Below, in pieces: positions 1 to 9,013 of a stretch of DNA of 64,000 bases; the stretch's first letter is position 1, and every line of letters begins with the position of its first letter. Both the position numbers and the translations under genes were made by a program. The notes under the pieces are model-generated. The model was given only the letters and a program-made list of their open reading frames with translations. It ran no database searches and was not told where the DNA came from. The stretch comes from Mycobacterium triplex (GTDB taxonomy: Bacteria; Actinomycetota; Actinomycetes; Mycobacteriales; Mycobacteriaceae). Where the stretch lies: positions 310,001 to 374,000 of the forward strand of contig NZ_HG964447.1 of assembly GCF_000689255.1 (NCBI RefSeq). Direction: 5' to 3'.

Positions 1-1026
1 CACCTTCTCGTACTGCGGCTGGTTGGACACCGGGCCCATCTCGGTCGTCGGGTCCTTCGGGTCTCCCAGTTTGATGGTCGCCGCCCTGGCGACGATCTTG
101 TCCACCAGAGCGTCGGCGACGCTGTGATCGACCAACAGGCGCGAGCCCGCCAGACACGTCTGGCCGGTGGCGGCGAAGACGCCGGCGATCACCCCGTTGG
201 CCGCGGCGTCGAGGTCGGCATCGGCGAACACCACCTGCGCCGACTTGCCACCGAGTTCGAGTGAGAACCGGGTCATGTTCTCGATCGCGGCCTTACCGAC
301 CTCGATGCCGGTGGCCGTCGAGCCGGTGAACGCGATCTTGTCGACACCGGGGTGCGACGCCAGCGCAGCACCGGTCTCCGGACCCCAGCCGGTGACGACA
401 TTGATGACACCTGGCGGAAAGCCCGCCTCGGCGAACAGCTTTGCGAACGCGAGAGTCGACGTCGGGGTGTGGTTGCTGGGCTTGACGACGAACGTGCAGC
501 CTGCGGCCAGGCCGGCGGCGAGTTTCCACGTCAACAGGAGCAGCGGTGAGTTCCAGGGCGTGATCGCGCCGACCACACCGACGGGCTCATGGCGCGTGTA
601 GACGAGGTAGTTGGGTTTGTCGACCGGTATGACATCTCCTTGCAGCTTGTCCGCCAGCCCGCTGTAGTAGCGGTAGTAATCTGGCAAAGACCGCATCTGG
701 CCGACCATCTCGCGAACCAGCTTGCCGCCGTCGCGCACCTCGAGTTCGGCGAGCTGCTCGGCCTCGCGCGCGATGATCTCACCGAGTCGCCCCAGCAGCT
801 TGCCACGGGCGGTCGCGGTGAGCGCACCCCACGGTCCGTTCAGCGCGGCACGAGCGGCGGCCACGGCGCGATCCACATCGGCAGCCCCGCCGTCGGGCAC
901 CCGTGCCCAGGGCCTTCCAGTGAAGGGGTCAACGCTGTCGTAGGTCAATCCCGATGCGGCGGACGATGATTCGCCCCCGATCAGTAGATCGAACTGGACC
1001 AACGTCTCGGTCGCGGTGTCAGTCAT
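1..1026 (-). CDS. aldehyde dehydrogenase family protein, C-terminus cut by window edge
   Basis: NAD(P)-dependent oxidation of an aldehyde to an acid. The ATG lies at 1024-1026 and the frame stays open to base 1, giving 342 residues and missing the C-terminal third. The substrate/cofactor motif PWNSP, the FTGS motif, the LELGGKS motif with the general-base Glu and the GQTCLAG motif with nucleophile Cys291 are all present, so the visible part looks functional. It is the last visible gene of the minus-strand operon led by the 81-aa protein at 6828-7073, 6 bp after the crotonase. In context it may oxidise an aldehyde released by side-chain cleavage; the substrate is not deducible. Confidence 0.9.
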   Translation of the reverse strand, partial: MTDTATETLVQFDLLIGGESSSAASGLTYDSVDPFTGRPWARVPDGGAADVDRAVAAARAALNGPWGALTATARGKLLGRLGEIIAREAEQLAELEVRDGGKLVREMVGQMRSLPDYYRYYSGLADKLQGDVIPVDKPNYLVYTRHEPVGVVGAITPWNSPLLLLTWKLAAGLAAGCTFVVKPSNHTPTSTLAFAKLFAEAGFPPGVINVVTGWGPETGAALASHPGVDKIAFTGSTATGIEVGKAAIENMTRFSLELGGKSAQVVFADADLDAAANGVIAGVFAATGQTCLAGSRLLVDHSVADALVDKIVARAATIKLGDPKDPTTEMGPVSNQPQYEKV

Positions 1027-1032
1027 GCGTCC

Positions 1033-1815
1033 TCATCGAGTTCGCGGCTTCTTCTTGTTGTTCAACGAGTCCGGGCTGGCTCCGGCATTGCCAAGGTCGG
1101 TGAAGAACTTGCCGTGTCGGGCGGCGACGCTGGGCGTCAAATCACGGGCCTCCCACATCGCGCGAACGGTGCCTTGAACACCATTTGGTCTGCGCCCGGC
1201 GATTTCGCCGGCGAGCTCGAATGCCCGGGTGCGTAGTTGGTCGTCGGGGACCACTTCAGTCACGAGCCCGATTCGCAGTGCGGTCTGCGCCGACATCCGC
1301 TCCTCGCTGCCGAGCAGCGCCCAGCGCATCACCTCGCCGTAGGGCACGCCGAGGGCCAGCATGCCCATCGGCTCCAGTGCCGAGACGATGCCCGCATTGG
1401 CATGTGGGTCAAAGAAGGTTGCCGTCTCGCTGCAGATCGAGAAGTCACACTCGTTGACGAAGTACATGGCACCGCCGGCCACGATGCCGTGCAGTGCCGC
1501 GATCACCGGCTTCCACACCTTGTGTGCCTTCGGCCCCAGTAGCTCCCCCGGATCCTCCTGGTTGAAGATCGGTTGGTGCTTCCACCAGGTGCCCTCGGTC
1601 ACGTCGATGCCGGTGCAGAACGCGCGTTCCCCGTTTGCGCACAGCACCGCGACCCGGATGTCCTCGTCGTCGCGCACCCGTGCCCACACCGTGGCCAGCT
1701 CGGCGGCCATCTGTTCGGTGAAGCTGTTCAGCTTCGCAGGCCGGTTGAGTGCCACGGTGGCGACGTGGTCCGTCACCGAAAATTCGATGGTGGCCAGGTC
1801 GGTCTGCTCGATCAC
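1033..1815 (-). CDS. enoyl-CoA hydratase/isomerase family protein (variant crotonase)
   Basis: A 260-aa crotonase-fold protein of normal length. The start is GTG and overlaps the stop of the upstream acyl-CoA ligase (GTGA). Oxyanion-hole segments are recognisable at FCTGID (about residues 66-71) and HGIVAGG (about 109-115). Neither of the two Glu residues of classical enoyl-CoA hydratase is at its expected place: GGAMYF replaces GGGCEL, and FFDPH replaces the second Glu segment. It may therefore catalyse another CoA-ester reaction such as isomerisation or C-C hydrolysis. Operon position suggests action on a product of the dioxygenase/ligase pathway. Confidence 0.85.
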   Translation of the reverse strand: MIEQTDLATIEFSVTDHVATVALNRPAKLNSFTEQMAAELATVWARVRDDEDIRVAVLCANGERAFCTGIDVTEGTWWKHQPIFNQEDPGELLGPKAHKVWKPVIAALHGIVAGGAMYFVNECDFSICSETATFFDPHANAGIVSALEPMGMLALGVPYGEVMRWALLGSEERMSAQTALRIGLVTEVVPDDQLRTRAFELAGEIAGRRPNGVQGTVRAMWEARDLTPSVAARHGKFFTDLGNAGASPDSLNNKKKPRTR

Positions 1816-3419
1816 GGGCGCTCCTCGGTCGATGCGGTCGATACCGGCATCTTCGCATCCGCCTCGGCGACGTGGTTCACCTGGTTAGCGATCTCGCGTT
1901 TGAGGATCTTGCCTGCAGGGCCCAACGGGAACTCGCGCCGGAACACGAACCGGCGCGGCTGCTTGTAACCGGCCAGTTCCGCGCGACACAGCGCAGCCAG
2001 CTCGACGCTCAGAGTGTCCTCATCGTTGACGTGGGCCTTGGGAATCACGGCGGCCACCGGCGTCTCGCCCCACTCAGGGTCAGGCACCCCGACCACCGCC
2101 ACCATGTCTACGTCGCGATGCTGAGCGAGCACCCGCTCGATCTCCGCCGGATAGACATTGAACCCGCCGGAGATGATGAGATCGGTTTTGCGACCGGTGA
2201 TATGGAGGTAGCCTTCCTCGTCGAGGTAGCCCAAGTCACCGCTGCGCAACCCGTCGGGTCGGAACGTCTCGGCGGTCTGCTCGGGCCGGTTCCAGTAGCC
2301 AATCGCGTTGGCGGGGCTGACGATCACGATTTCGCCGACGTCGCCGGGTGGGGCATCGTTGCCGTCGACATCGACCACCCGGATCACGCACATCGGCGTT
2401 TCCCGCCCGCATGAGGTCGCAATCGAGGTTTTGCCGGCGACGATGTCGCGGTGATCCTCGGGCGTGAGAATCGTTGCTTGTCCGCCGCATTCGGTGAGTC
2501 CGTAGCGCTACTGCAGGTCGCAACCGAGCAGGTCCATGGCCTTGCGTGCCAGGCCCGGCGGAACCGGCGCGGAACCGTAGGAGATGCGCCGCAGGCTCGA
2601 CACGTCCCGCGGTGGTCCGTCTTCCAGGATCGCCAGCGTGCGGTGCAGCATCGTCGGGATGAACGTCGTGAACGTGATGGCGCTGCGTTCGATCTCGTCG
2701 ATCACGGCCTGCGGGTCGAATCTCTGATGGATCACCATGGTCTGACCGAGGTAAAGCCATGACACCGTGCGGACCATGCCGCCCGCCGTGAAGAAAGGGG
2801 TGGTGGCAAGCATGACGTCCGAGCGGTTGCCCTCGGTCACCAGGTTTGTGTCCGCCGCCTGGTAGAGCAGGGCGCGGTGGGTGTGCATCACGCCCTTGGC
2901 TCGACCGGTCGTGCCGCTGGTGTACAGGATGAACGCGACGTCATCCGGCGTGACGTCGCGGTGCCCGTCGCCGGGCTGCGCCTGCGCCAGCGCCGTCTCG
3001 TAGTCGGTGACCAACTCGTTCGTGCCGAGCGTTGACCGCGCACCCACGCTCAATATCAGTGCCAGCTCCGTCAATTCGCCCAGGAACTTGTCCACGTGGT
3101 CGGCGTGGATGATGACAGCTCGTGCGCCGGAGTCGTCGCGGACGTGGGCGACTTCGTCGGGAGCCAGCCTGATATTCACCGGCACCGTGATCAACCCCGC
3201 TTTGGCCAGACCGAACGAGATCTCCGGCCATTCAAGGCAATTGCGGGCGATCACCATCACCCGATCGCCCGGTACCAACCCGCGGCCGATCAGGAAGGCG
3301 GCGAGCCGCCGGGCCCGCTCGTCGACCTGCGACCAGGTAAGCGCCCGGTCGGCGTCGACCAGCGCACGCTTGTCGGGGTAGCGGCGGCCGTTATTGGTTG
3401 CGATGTCACCGATGAGCAT
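1812..3419 (-). pseudogene. AMP-dependent acyl-CoA synthetase (IpfF-like), split by one in-frame amber codon
   Basis: ATP-dependent CoA activation of a carboxylic acid. One continuous frame of 536 codons carries all ANL-family motifs: P-loop YTSGTTGRAKG (about residues 166-176), the conserved YGLTE motif, SGDLGYLDEEGY and the C-terminal Lys motif PAGKILKRE. A single TAG at 2508-2510 (codon 304) lies between GCDLQ and RYGLTE. Homologues carry an amino acid there, and CAG to TAG would be a one-base change. There is no shift or other lesion, so it is either a recent nonsense mutation, a base-call error or readthrough. Without readthrough the 303-aa product lacks the C-terminal lid; a GTG at 2391-2393 could restart a 193-aa fragment. 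It lies directly after the dioxygenase genes. Confidence 0.85.
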
Positions 3420-3435
3420 CAGATGAGAAGTCCGT

Positions 3436-3951
3436 TCAAATCAGGAAAGCGAGTGTCTCGACCGGGCCGCTTGCGTCGATCAGATGCACGATCTTGCGAA
3501 TCAACCGCGGGCCTTCTGACGACAAGCGAATGGTGTGGGCTACCCGGCCGGCCCAGAAGCGTTGACGCAGACGGTATTCGAATAGCGCGAAGTTGGATTC
3601 CACCGTGACCGTGTTGGTGCCCGTTTCCACCACCTCACTGTTGGAGACCACACGCCGCATTACCGACGGCGGTGTCTGTGAGTGCCGGTTGCCGGTGTTG
3701 AGCTGCGCCACCCGGCTCTTGATCCGTCGCCGGTTGTCATTGATGTAGGCCAGCGTGTTCCGCGGGTCGTCGTCAGGGTGCATCGGGACGCGGTACTCGA
3801 CCGTGTCGTCATCGTCGGCCCACAACGCTTCCCACTCCGAGTAGCGGCCCTCGTCGGCCAGCCGCGCCTCCAGATAAAGAAACGACAGGATCTCAGGGTC
3901 CGGCAGCGGACGCAGAACCGGACGCGTCTGGGCTTCAGAGTTGACGGTCAT
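3436..3951 (-). CDS. aromatic-ring-hydroxylating dioxygenase beta subunit (IpfB-like)
   Basis: Small structural subunit (171 aa) of a Rieske non-haem iron dioxygenase, of the NTF2-like/SnoaL fold. The ATG at 3949-3951 overlaps the stop of the alpha subunit (ATGA), the usual translational coupling; an upstream in-frame extension is ignored because it would sit inside the alpha gene. Family landmarks include the N-terminal segment with LYLEARLADEGRY followed by W..LW..DD, and the R-rich RIKSR stretch. It stabilises the alpha hexamer and has no metal site. Neighbours: alpha subunit upstream, acyl-CoA ligase 16 bp downstream. Confidence 0.92.
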   Translation of the reverse strand: MTVNSEAQTRPVLRPLPDPEILSFLYLEARLADEGRYSEWEALWADDDDTVEYRVPMHPDDDPRNTLAYINDNRRRIKSRVAQLNTGNRHSQTPPSVMRRVVSNSEVVETGTNTVTVESNFALFEYRLRQRFWAGRVAHTIRLSSEGPRLIRKIVHLIDASGPVETLAFLI

Positions 3952-5243
3952 GCTCCGGTCCTCCCGCCGACGACCGAGGCCCAGTGCGAGTAGAAACCGC
4001 GCTGGGGAGTCTCGGCGCTTTTGTCGCGGTTGATGATTCCGCTTTCGTCGGTCACATCGCCGTCGACACCGCGGGCCAGCACCAGCCACTCGGGCAGCTC
4101 GGCGGCGAGCCCGGCCTGGTTGCGCATGCCGATCTCTCCGTCGTCCGCGATCAAGAAGCCGGCCGGACCCATCGCCCCCTCGGAACGGCGCAGCGTGCGC
4201 TCGTTCAACGCGTCCTGGCCGGGTATGAGGACCGCGGTGGTATAGGCGACGGTGCGGTCGGGGGCCTGCGGTTCGACGAACATTACGTTCATCTCGGCCA
4301 GGAACAGGTTGGGCCAGATCAGTGTGTGCGGCGGACCCACCACCAAAGCGTCGTGCGCTTGCTCGGGACCGTACGCACCTTCCAGTGCGTCGACGTAGCC
4401 GGCCAGCTTGGCCCGCGGGATCCGGCCGTACCAGACGAATTCCTCATCGAGTTTTCGGTATTCGTCGCTGTAGTCGATCTCGGAATGGCCATTGCCGAGA
4501 TCGCGGACCAGCACGTCGACCTTGGTCGGGACGTGCGACACCTTGGCGGGCTTGATCGCGTCGTACACCGAGGCGTGCGTGAACAGTGCGTGGTAGCCGT
4601 CAACGTTGTTCTCCACCACCATCTTCCAGTTGGCGTGGTGCAGGTGCTTCATCCAATTGGCCCGCAGGTCGATCTCGCGGGTGGGGGACAGGTTCAGCAG
4701 GCGATCGATGGCGCGTGTTGCCTTACCAAGGTGCTCTTGTAGCGAGATGCCCTCGGGCGCCAGCGACGCGAAGACGAATCCGCCGTAGCTGTCCACCCGG
4801 GGCGCCTGGGCGAGACCCAGCTCGGCGCGCACTTTGTTGAACTCCTCGCCGTAACCCTCACGCATCGGAACACCCTGCAGCGCACCCGTATTGCCAAACG
4901 TCCAGCCGTGATACGGGCACCGGAACGAGTTGGCGTTGCCCTTCTCGGCGTTGCACAGCTTGTTGGCACGGTGGGTGCAGCGATTGAGCACCACCCGAAC
5001 CACGCCGTCCCTGCCGCGCACCACGACAACCGGGTCATGGCCGATCATCCGGGTGAGGTAGTCACCCGGCTCGCTGACCTCGCTCTCATGCGCCACATAG
5101 ACCCAGCCGGTCTTGAAGATGCTGTCCATTTCACGGCGGAAGATCTCGGCGGACGTGTACACCGTCCCGTGCACCCGGTCGCGGCGTATGACAGTGTCGA
5201 CGTCGAATTCGTCTACAGCAGCGTTGGATTCGACTGTCGTCAT
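3948..5243 (-). CDS. aromatic-ring-hydroxylating dioxygenase alpha subunit (IpfA-like)
   Basis: Catalytic subunit (431 aa) that inserts O2 into an aromatic ring as a cis-diol. The Rieske [2Fe-2S] ligands are Cys89, His91, Cys109 and His112 (CTH...CPYH). The mononuclear iron site is ENNVDGYHALFTH, with His218 and His223 and bridging Asp215. Length and motif order are normal. Gene order (alpha, beta, CoA ligase, DUF35, thiolase) resembles the ibuprofen/phenylacetyl-CoA 1,2-dioxygenase set, so the substrate may be an aryl-acetyl-CoA or 2-arylpropionyl-CoA thioester (inference). No ferredoxin or reductase gene is in the window, so electrons must come from partners elsewhere. Confidence 0.93.
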   Translation of the reverse strand: MTTVESNAAVDEFDVDTVIRRDRVHGTVYTSAEIFRREMDSIFKTGWVYVAHESEVSEPGDYLTRMIGHDPVVVVRGRDGVVRVVLNRCTHRANKLCNAEKGNANSFRCPYHGWTFGNTGALQGVPMREGYGEEFNKVRAELGLAQAPRVDSYGGFVFASLAPEGISLQEHLGKATRAIDRLLNLSPTREIDLRANWMKHLHHANWKMVVENNVDGYHALFTHASVYDAIKPAKVSHVPTKVDVLVRDLGNGHSEIDYSDEYRKLDEEFVWYGRIPRAKLAGYVDALEGAYGPEQAHDALVVGPPHTLIWPNLFLAEMNVMFVEPQAPDRTVAYTTAVLIPGQDALNERTLRRSEGAMGPAGFLIADDGEIGMRNQAGLAAELPEWLVLARGVDGDVTDESGIINRDKSAETPQRGFYSHWASVVGGRTGA

Positions 5244-5680
5244 TGATCCTCCAGAATGTCGATGGCCGGGATGGCGACGTCGCCCAGTCGGCGGAAGCCG
5301 ATGCGCACCGCTGTGCCGATGGGCGGTGCGGTGTCCGCGGGTTGCACGGTGGTCATCACCATCCGGTGCCCGCTTGCCAGCTCGACGTCGACGATGGGGT
5401 ACGGCGCCCCGCCGCGCACCAGGCCGGGCTCACAGCGATGCATAAGTGTCGCCGCGTGTACAGTGCCGTGTAGATCGACTGTGCGCCAATCATTTTCGGT
5501 GTTTCCGCAGCCGTCGCAGACTTCCTGATCGAGCTCGAGCGGCAGGGCGCAGGCCGCGCAGAACGGTAATGCGAGCTCATTGCGCGCGGCCGCTCGGTAC
5601 AGCGGCGCCAGCACGTCGTCGTCGGCGGTGGGTGCCAGCGCGCTGTCCAGCAACCAGTCCTCGACCGCCGTGGCGGTCAT
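5240..5680 (-). CDS. DUF35 OB-fold/zinc-ribbon protein (IpfE/ChsH2-like)
   Basis: A 146-aa protein with an N-terminal zinc ribbon (CAAC...CDGC, about residues 41-58) and a C-terminal OB fold. DUF35 proteins bind acyl-CoA and form complexes with thiolase-fold Ltp/SCPx proteins that cleave side chains by retro-aldol or deacylation chemistry. It overlaps the thiolase-like gene upstream (5677-5680) and the dioxygenase alpha gene downstream (5240-5243), both by ATGA, which supports a complex with the thiolase and action on the dioxygenated acyl-CoA. Confidence 0.87.
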   Translation of the reverse strand: MTATAVEDWLLDSALAPTADDDVLAPLYRAAARNELALPFCAACALPLELDQEVCDGCGNTENDWRTVDLHGTVHAATLMHRCEPGLVRGGAPYPIVDVELASGHRMVMTTVQPADTAPPIGTAVRIGFRRLGDVAIPAIDILEDQ

Positions 5681-6831
5681 GCGGCGCGCTCCAGCACCAA
5701 GGCGGCGTGGTGGTCCATCCGGCCGCCGATACCGCCGACCAGTGCGACCGTCGCCCCGGCAACCTGACGTTGCCCGCCGGCGCCACGCAGCTGAATCATC
5801 GCCTCCGCCAACGGCGTCATACCCTGCAGGTAGAAACCGGACAGCTGGCCACCACCGGTGTTGGTCGGCAGCGTGCCGCCCGGCCCGGTGTGGCCGTCGC
5901 GCACGAATGCACCCGCCGGAACGTCACCGGTGAGCCGGTATTCGTCGAGCAGCGCCAGCGTGACGATCGAGAACGGGTCGTACAGTTCGGCGACGTGCAG
6001 GTCTGATCGGGCCATGCCGGCTTGGTCGAGGGCGTCCTGTACCGCGCGGCCACCGCCCCCGAACCACGACTCGGCTCCCGCGCGGCGGCGCCGCACCGGG
6101 TGTTCGCGCCCGGCTCCGCGAACCCGCAGTCGGGTGACGCCGACCGAGGGCCGCCCGGTGAGCACGACGGCGACCGCCCCGTTCACCGGCCGGGCGCAGT
6201 CCAGCAGCCGAAGTGGTTCGGCGATCATCGGGGAAGAGTCATAGTCGGCGTCGTCGAGCGGCTCTCGGTTCACCGCATCGGGGTTGCCGCGCGCCCATGC
6301 CCTGGCCGTGGTGGCGACGGAGCGCAACGCTTTGGCAGGGGTGCCTGAGACGTGCAGCCAGCGCTGGGTCATCAGCGCATACGTCGGCACCGAGCCAAGC
6401 AGCCCGGAGGCGCGCTCCAGGCCGCGCACCCCGACGTTGCCGCCACTGTGTGCGTAGGTCGAGCCGGCACCGCGGCCGGCCACCAGGGGTGCGTCAGCGA
6501 AGACGCACAGTATGGTCGACGCCTCGCCCGCGACGATCGCGTGGCGCGCGCGCTGGATCATGGCGATCGTCGTGGCGCCCTTGATCTCGACGTGCTCCAG
6601 CAGGCGTAGGTCCGAGAAGCCAGCCGCGGCGGCGAAGCCGACGCCCAGCCGGTCCGGCCGGACGCCCTGCGACGAGCCGACCAGGATCCCGTCGATGTCG
6701 GCATGCCCGAGTCCGGCGTCGGCCAGCGCGGCGGCGCTCGCCTTGACGGCCAGTTCTAGGGGCGTCGCGCCGGGACGCAGCGACATAGGGGTCATGCCCA
6801 GGCCGACCAGGTCGGCGTCGGCGGCGCTCAC
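5677..6831 (-). CDS. thiolase-fold lipid-transfer protein (SCPx/Ltp2-like, IpfD-like), no nucleophilic Cys
   Basis: A 384-aa thiolase-superfamily protein. The GTG at 6829-6831 is chosen because it overlaps the upstream stop (GTGA) and the protein then begins at the family N-terminus; a longer frame to 6936 only runs into the upstream gene. The usual loop carrying the nucleophilic Cys reads IKGATT, without Cys. LYDPF (Tyr-containing) and NTGGGQLSG near the C-terminus match the Ltp2-type aldolase/deacylase branch. With the DUF35 partner it probably removes the acyl-CoA side chain from the ring diol, giving a catechol and a short acyl-CoA (inference from the Ipf system). Confidence 0.87.
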   Translation of the reverse strand: MSAADADLVGLGMTPMSLRPGATPLELAVKASAAALADAGLGHADIDGILVGSSQGVRPDRLGVGFAAAAGFSDLRLLEHVEIKGATTIAMIQRARHAIVAGEASTILCVFADAPLVAGRGAGSTYAHSGGNVGVRGLERASGLLGSVPTYALMTQRWLHVSGTPAKALRSVATTARAWARGNPDAVNREPLDDADYDSSPMIAEPLRLLDCARPVNGAVAVVLTGRPSVGVTRLRVRGAGREHPVRRRRAGAESWFGGGGRAVQDALDQAGMARSDLHVAELYDPFSIVTLALLDEYRLTGDVPAGAFVRDGHTGPGGTLPTNTGGGQLSGFYLQGMTPLAEAMIQLRGAGGQRQVAGATVALVGGIGGRMDHHAALVLERAA

Positions 6832-7073
6832 GGCCGCTCCGTTGGCCGGCGTTCGCCGCGGTAGTTGCCTACCCTGATCCACTCCTCGCGGTCTTCGGCG
6901 GTGGCCAAGGTGAAGCTGGCCAACTCCAAGGGGCACAGGAAGACCTGCTCGCCGCCCTCCAGGTCCTCAACGAGCAGGCGGGGGCCGTTGCCGTTGACGT
7001 CCAGCGACAACCGCACGGCCGCGAACTCGTTGACCAGGTCGGCGAGGACGCGGCGTCCGGCCGGAGTATTCAC
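6828..7073 (-). CDS. small hypothetical protein, first gene of the dioxygenase operon
   Basis: An 81-aa acidic protein starting at GTG 7071-7073 and ending in the GTGA overlap with the thiolase-like gene. A frame extending to 7484 would cross the divergent promoter, so the short form is preferred. It contains a predicted beta-rich stretch (RLSLDVNGNGPRLLVEDL) followed by a helix (TLATAEDREEWIRV) and a basic tail; no motif or family is recognised. Strict overlap with the enzyme genes implies a job in the same pathway, such as an assembly or substrate-binding factor. Confidence 0.65.
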   Translation of the reverse strand: MNTPAGRRVLADLVNEFAAVRLSLDVNGNGPRLLVEDLEGGEQVFLCPLELASFTLATAEDREEWIRVGNYRGERRPTERP

Positions 7074-7214
7074 CTGCCCAGTATTACCGCATACAAGTGT
7101 CAGAATCAATGGAGGAAGAAGGAATGACGGCTGGCGGATCACGTCCGGGTCGAGCGCTGTAGGCCGTTCTCCACATGGGAACATAGAGCTTGTGCGACGA
7201 TGAGAAGAATGGAT

Positions 7215-7226
7215 GCTGATGTCAGC
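7215..7226. promoter_or_regulatory. 12-bp inverted repeat in divergent promoter region
   Basis: Perfect inverted repeat GCTGA-TG-TCAGC located 7 bp before the 7233-7246 palindrome, between the divergent dioxygenase and hydrolase operons. It could be a second operator; no regulator can be assigned. Confidence 0.35.
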
Positions 7227-7232
7227 GATAGA

Positions 7233-7246
7233 TGACATGTATGTCA
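7233..7246. promoter_or_regulatory. operator-like palindrome, N4 class (TGACA-n4-TGTCA)
   Basis: Perfect 14-bp palindrome TGACATGTATGTCA in the roughly 200-bp region between the divergent operons 7073-1 and 7272-14706. Related 14-bp sites lie at 9790, 31919, 32008, 40735 and 41723. Arm length and symmetry suit a TetR-type dimer. It is 25 bp before the hydrolase start codon. Confidence 0.6.
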
Positions 7247-7271
7247 GATACGGAAGATTCGAGAAGGTGAG

Positions 7272-8195
7272 ATGAGCCAAGCACAAGCTCCGGCCGCTGC
7301 GGTCGATGTGAGCCGAGTCGACACGCAGAACTACCGCAGCATCTGGATGTATCTCAAGGAGCTCGAGTTCCGGCAGGGGTTCGTCGATGTCCCGGTCAAG
7401 GGAGTCCCTGTCCGGACCCGTTACGCCGAGGCGGGCGGGCCGGACAAGCCGCACGCCATCCTGCTGCACGGCACCGGCGGGCATTGGGAGACGTTCGCGC
7501 CCAACCTCGCCGCACTGTCACAGCACTTCCACTGCGTGGCGATCGACATGGTCGGCAATGGGTTCTCCGGCAAGCCGGACTACGACTACGAGATCGCGAT
7601 TTACGTCGAACACGTGCTGGGGGTGATGGACCACTTCGGCATGACGTCAGCCAACTTCATTGCAATGTCGCTGGGCGCGTTCGTCGCGTCCGCGATCTCC
7701 GTCGGCCACGCCGACCGAGTCGACAAGGTGATCCTGATGTCGCCGGCCGGGCGGGAAGCGTCGGCGGCGAACATGGCGCGCATTCGGGCGGAACGGACCA
7801 AGGCGGTCAACGAGCCGACGTGGGAATCCCTACACGCCGTGTTCGCCCACCTGATCGCCGACGAGGCTAATCGCCTGCCCGATCTCATCGGTTTGCGTCA
7901 GGCCGTGTATCGGCGCGAGGACACCCGGAACACCATCGACCGGCTGCTGATCCTGCAGGACGAGAAGGTGCGCCACCGCAACCTGATTCCCGACGACAAG
8001 TGGCGCGGCATCGAGGCGCCGGTGATGATCGTGGCGTCGGGCAAGGATCACGGCGTGTACCAGGACACCGCTCGTACGATCGCGAACCTGATTCCGAACT
8101 CAGAGGTTTTCGAGATGCCCTCGGTGCGGCATTGGCCGCATTTCGAGGATCCGGAGGCGTTCAACGCCGCGGCGATCGAGTTCCTCACCAGATGA
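7272..8195 (+). CDS. alpha/beta hydrolase, probable meta-cleavage product (C-C bond) hydrolase
   Basis: A 307-aa alpha/beta-hydrolase fold protein. The nucleophile elbow is AMSLG (Ser133), the acid lies in GKDHG (about Asp259), and the base is in RHWPHFEDP (His287), the spacing seen in BphD/MhpC/HsaD enzymes that hydrolyse vinylogous 1,5-diketones from extradiol ring fission. LLHGTGG supplies the oxyanion strand. The elbow has Ala where most hydrolases have Gly. AGAAGG precedes the ATG by 4 nt. It is the first gene of the plus-strand operon, followed by dienoate hydratase and aldolase, which fits the classical meta-cleavage lower pathway. Confidence 0.88.
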   Translation: MSQAQAPAAAVDVSRVDTQNYRSIWMYLKELEFRQGFVDVPVKGVPVRTRYAEAGGPDKPHAILLHGTGGHWETFAPNLAALSQHFHCVAIDMVGNGFSGKPDYDYEIAIYVEHVLGVMDHFGMTSANFIAMSLGAFVASAISVGHADRVDKVILMSPAGREASAANMARIRAERTKAVNEPTWESLHAVFAHLIADEANRLPDLIGLRQAVYRREDTRNTIDRLLILQDEKVRHRNLIPDDKWRGIEAPVMIVASGKDHGVYQDTARTIANLIPNSEVFEMPSVRHWPHFEDPEAFNAAAIEFLTR

Positions 8196-9013
8196 CCAGA
8201 CCCGCCGAGGACGAGCTCGCCGACATTGCCCGGCGGCTGTACGAGGCCGAGCAGAACCGCACGCCGATCCGGCAGTTGTCGCTGGACTATCCCGACATGA
8301 CCATCGAGGACGCCTACGCGGTGCAGCGGGCACTCGTCGCGCTGAAAGTCGCCGACGGGCGAGAAGTCAAGGGCCGCAAGATTGGTCTGACCTCGAAGGT
8401 GATGCAGCGGGCGGTGTCGATCGACGAACCGGATTACGGTGCGCTGTTCGACGACATGTTCATCGAGGATGGCGGCCGCGTCCCGCTGGGCCGGTACATC
8501 CGTCCGCGCGTCGAGGTCGAGTTGGCTTTCGTGCTGGGCGAGCGGCTATCCGGCCCGGGGGTCACGTTGTTCGACGTGCTGCGGGCCACCGAGTTCGTGA
8601 CTCCTGCACTGGAGATCCTCGACGCCAGGGTGCAGATGTCGGACCCCGAAACCGGCCATCTGCGCACCATCGTCGACACCATCGCCGACAACGCCGCGGA
8701 CGCCGGCCTGGTCCTGGGCGGCCGGGTATTCCGCCCCTTGGACGTCGATCTGCGCTGGGTGGCGGCCCTGCTGCTGCGCAACGGCACCATCGAGGAGTCC
8801 GGGGTGGCGGCCGCGGTGCTCAACCATCCCGGCAATGGTGTGGCCTGGCTAGCCAATCGGCTTGCCCCACATGGTGTTTCCCTTGAGCGCGGCGAGGTCA
8901 TCCTGTCCGGATCGTTCACCAAGCCGGTGTTCGCCGAACCGGGGGACAGCTTTGTCGCCGACTATGGACCGCTGGGCACGGTCTCGGTGACGTTCGATTC
9001 GGGGGCATCGTGA
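8192..9013 (+). CDS. 2-hydroxypenta-2,4-dienoate hydratase family (2-keto-4-pentenoate hydratase)
   Basis: A 273-aa protein of the MhpD/BphH/HpaH family, which adds water to 2-hydroxydienoates to give 4-hydroxy-2-oxoacids. The ATG at 8192 overlaps the hydrolase stop (ATGA); a longer upstream extension inside the hydrolase gene is rejected. Family landmarks are [16 protein letters not shown](D), PRVEVELAF with metal-ligand acidic residues, and [14 protein letters not shown]. Normal length. It should act directly on the dienoate released by the preceding hydrolase. Confidence 0.92.
   Translation: MTRPAEDELADIARRLYEAEQNRTPIRQLSLDYPDMTIEDAYAVQRALVALKVADGREVKGRKIGLTSKVMQRAVSIDEPDYGALFDDMFIEDGGRVPLGRYIRPRVEVELAFVLGERLSGPGVTLFDVLRATEFVTPALEILDARVQMSDPETGHLRTIVDTIADNAADAGLVLGGRVFRPLDVDLRWVAALLLRNGTIEESGVAAAVLNHPGNGVAWLANRLAPHGVSLERGEVILSGSFTKPVFAEPGDSFVADYGPLGTVSVTFDSGAS

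Noticed and set aside
7074-7484. Long minus-strand frame through the divergent promoter upstream of the 81-aa gene
   Set aside because: It would cover the operator region and the hydrolase N-terminus; the sequence before 7073 has no protein-like character.
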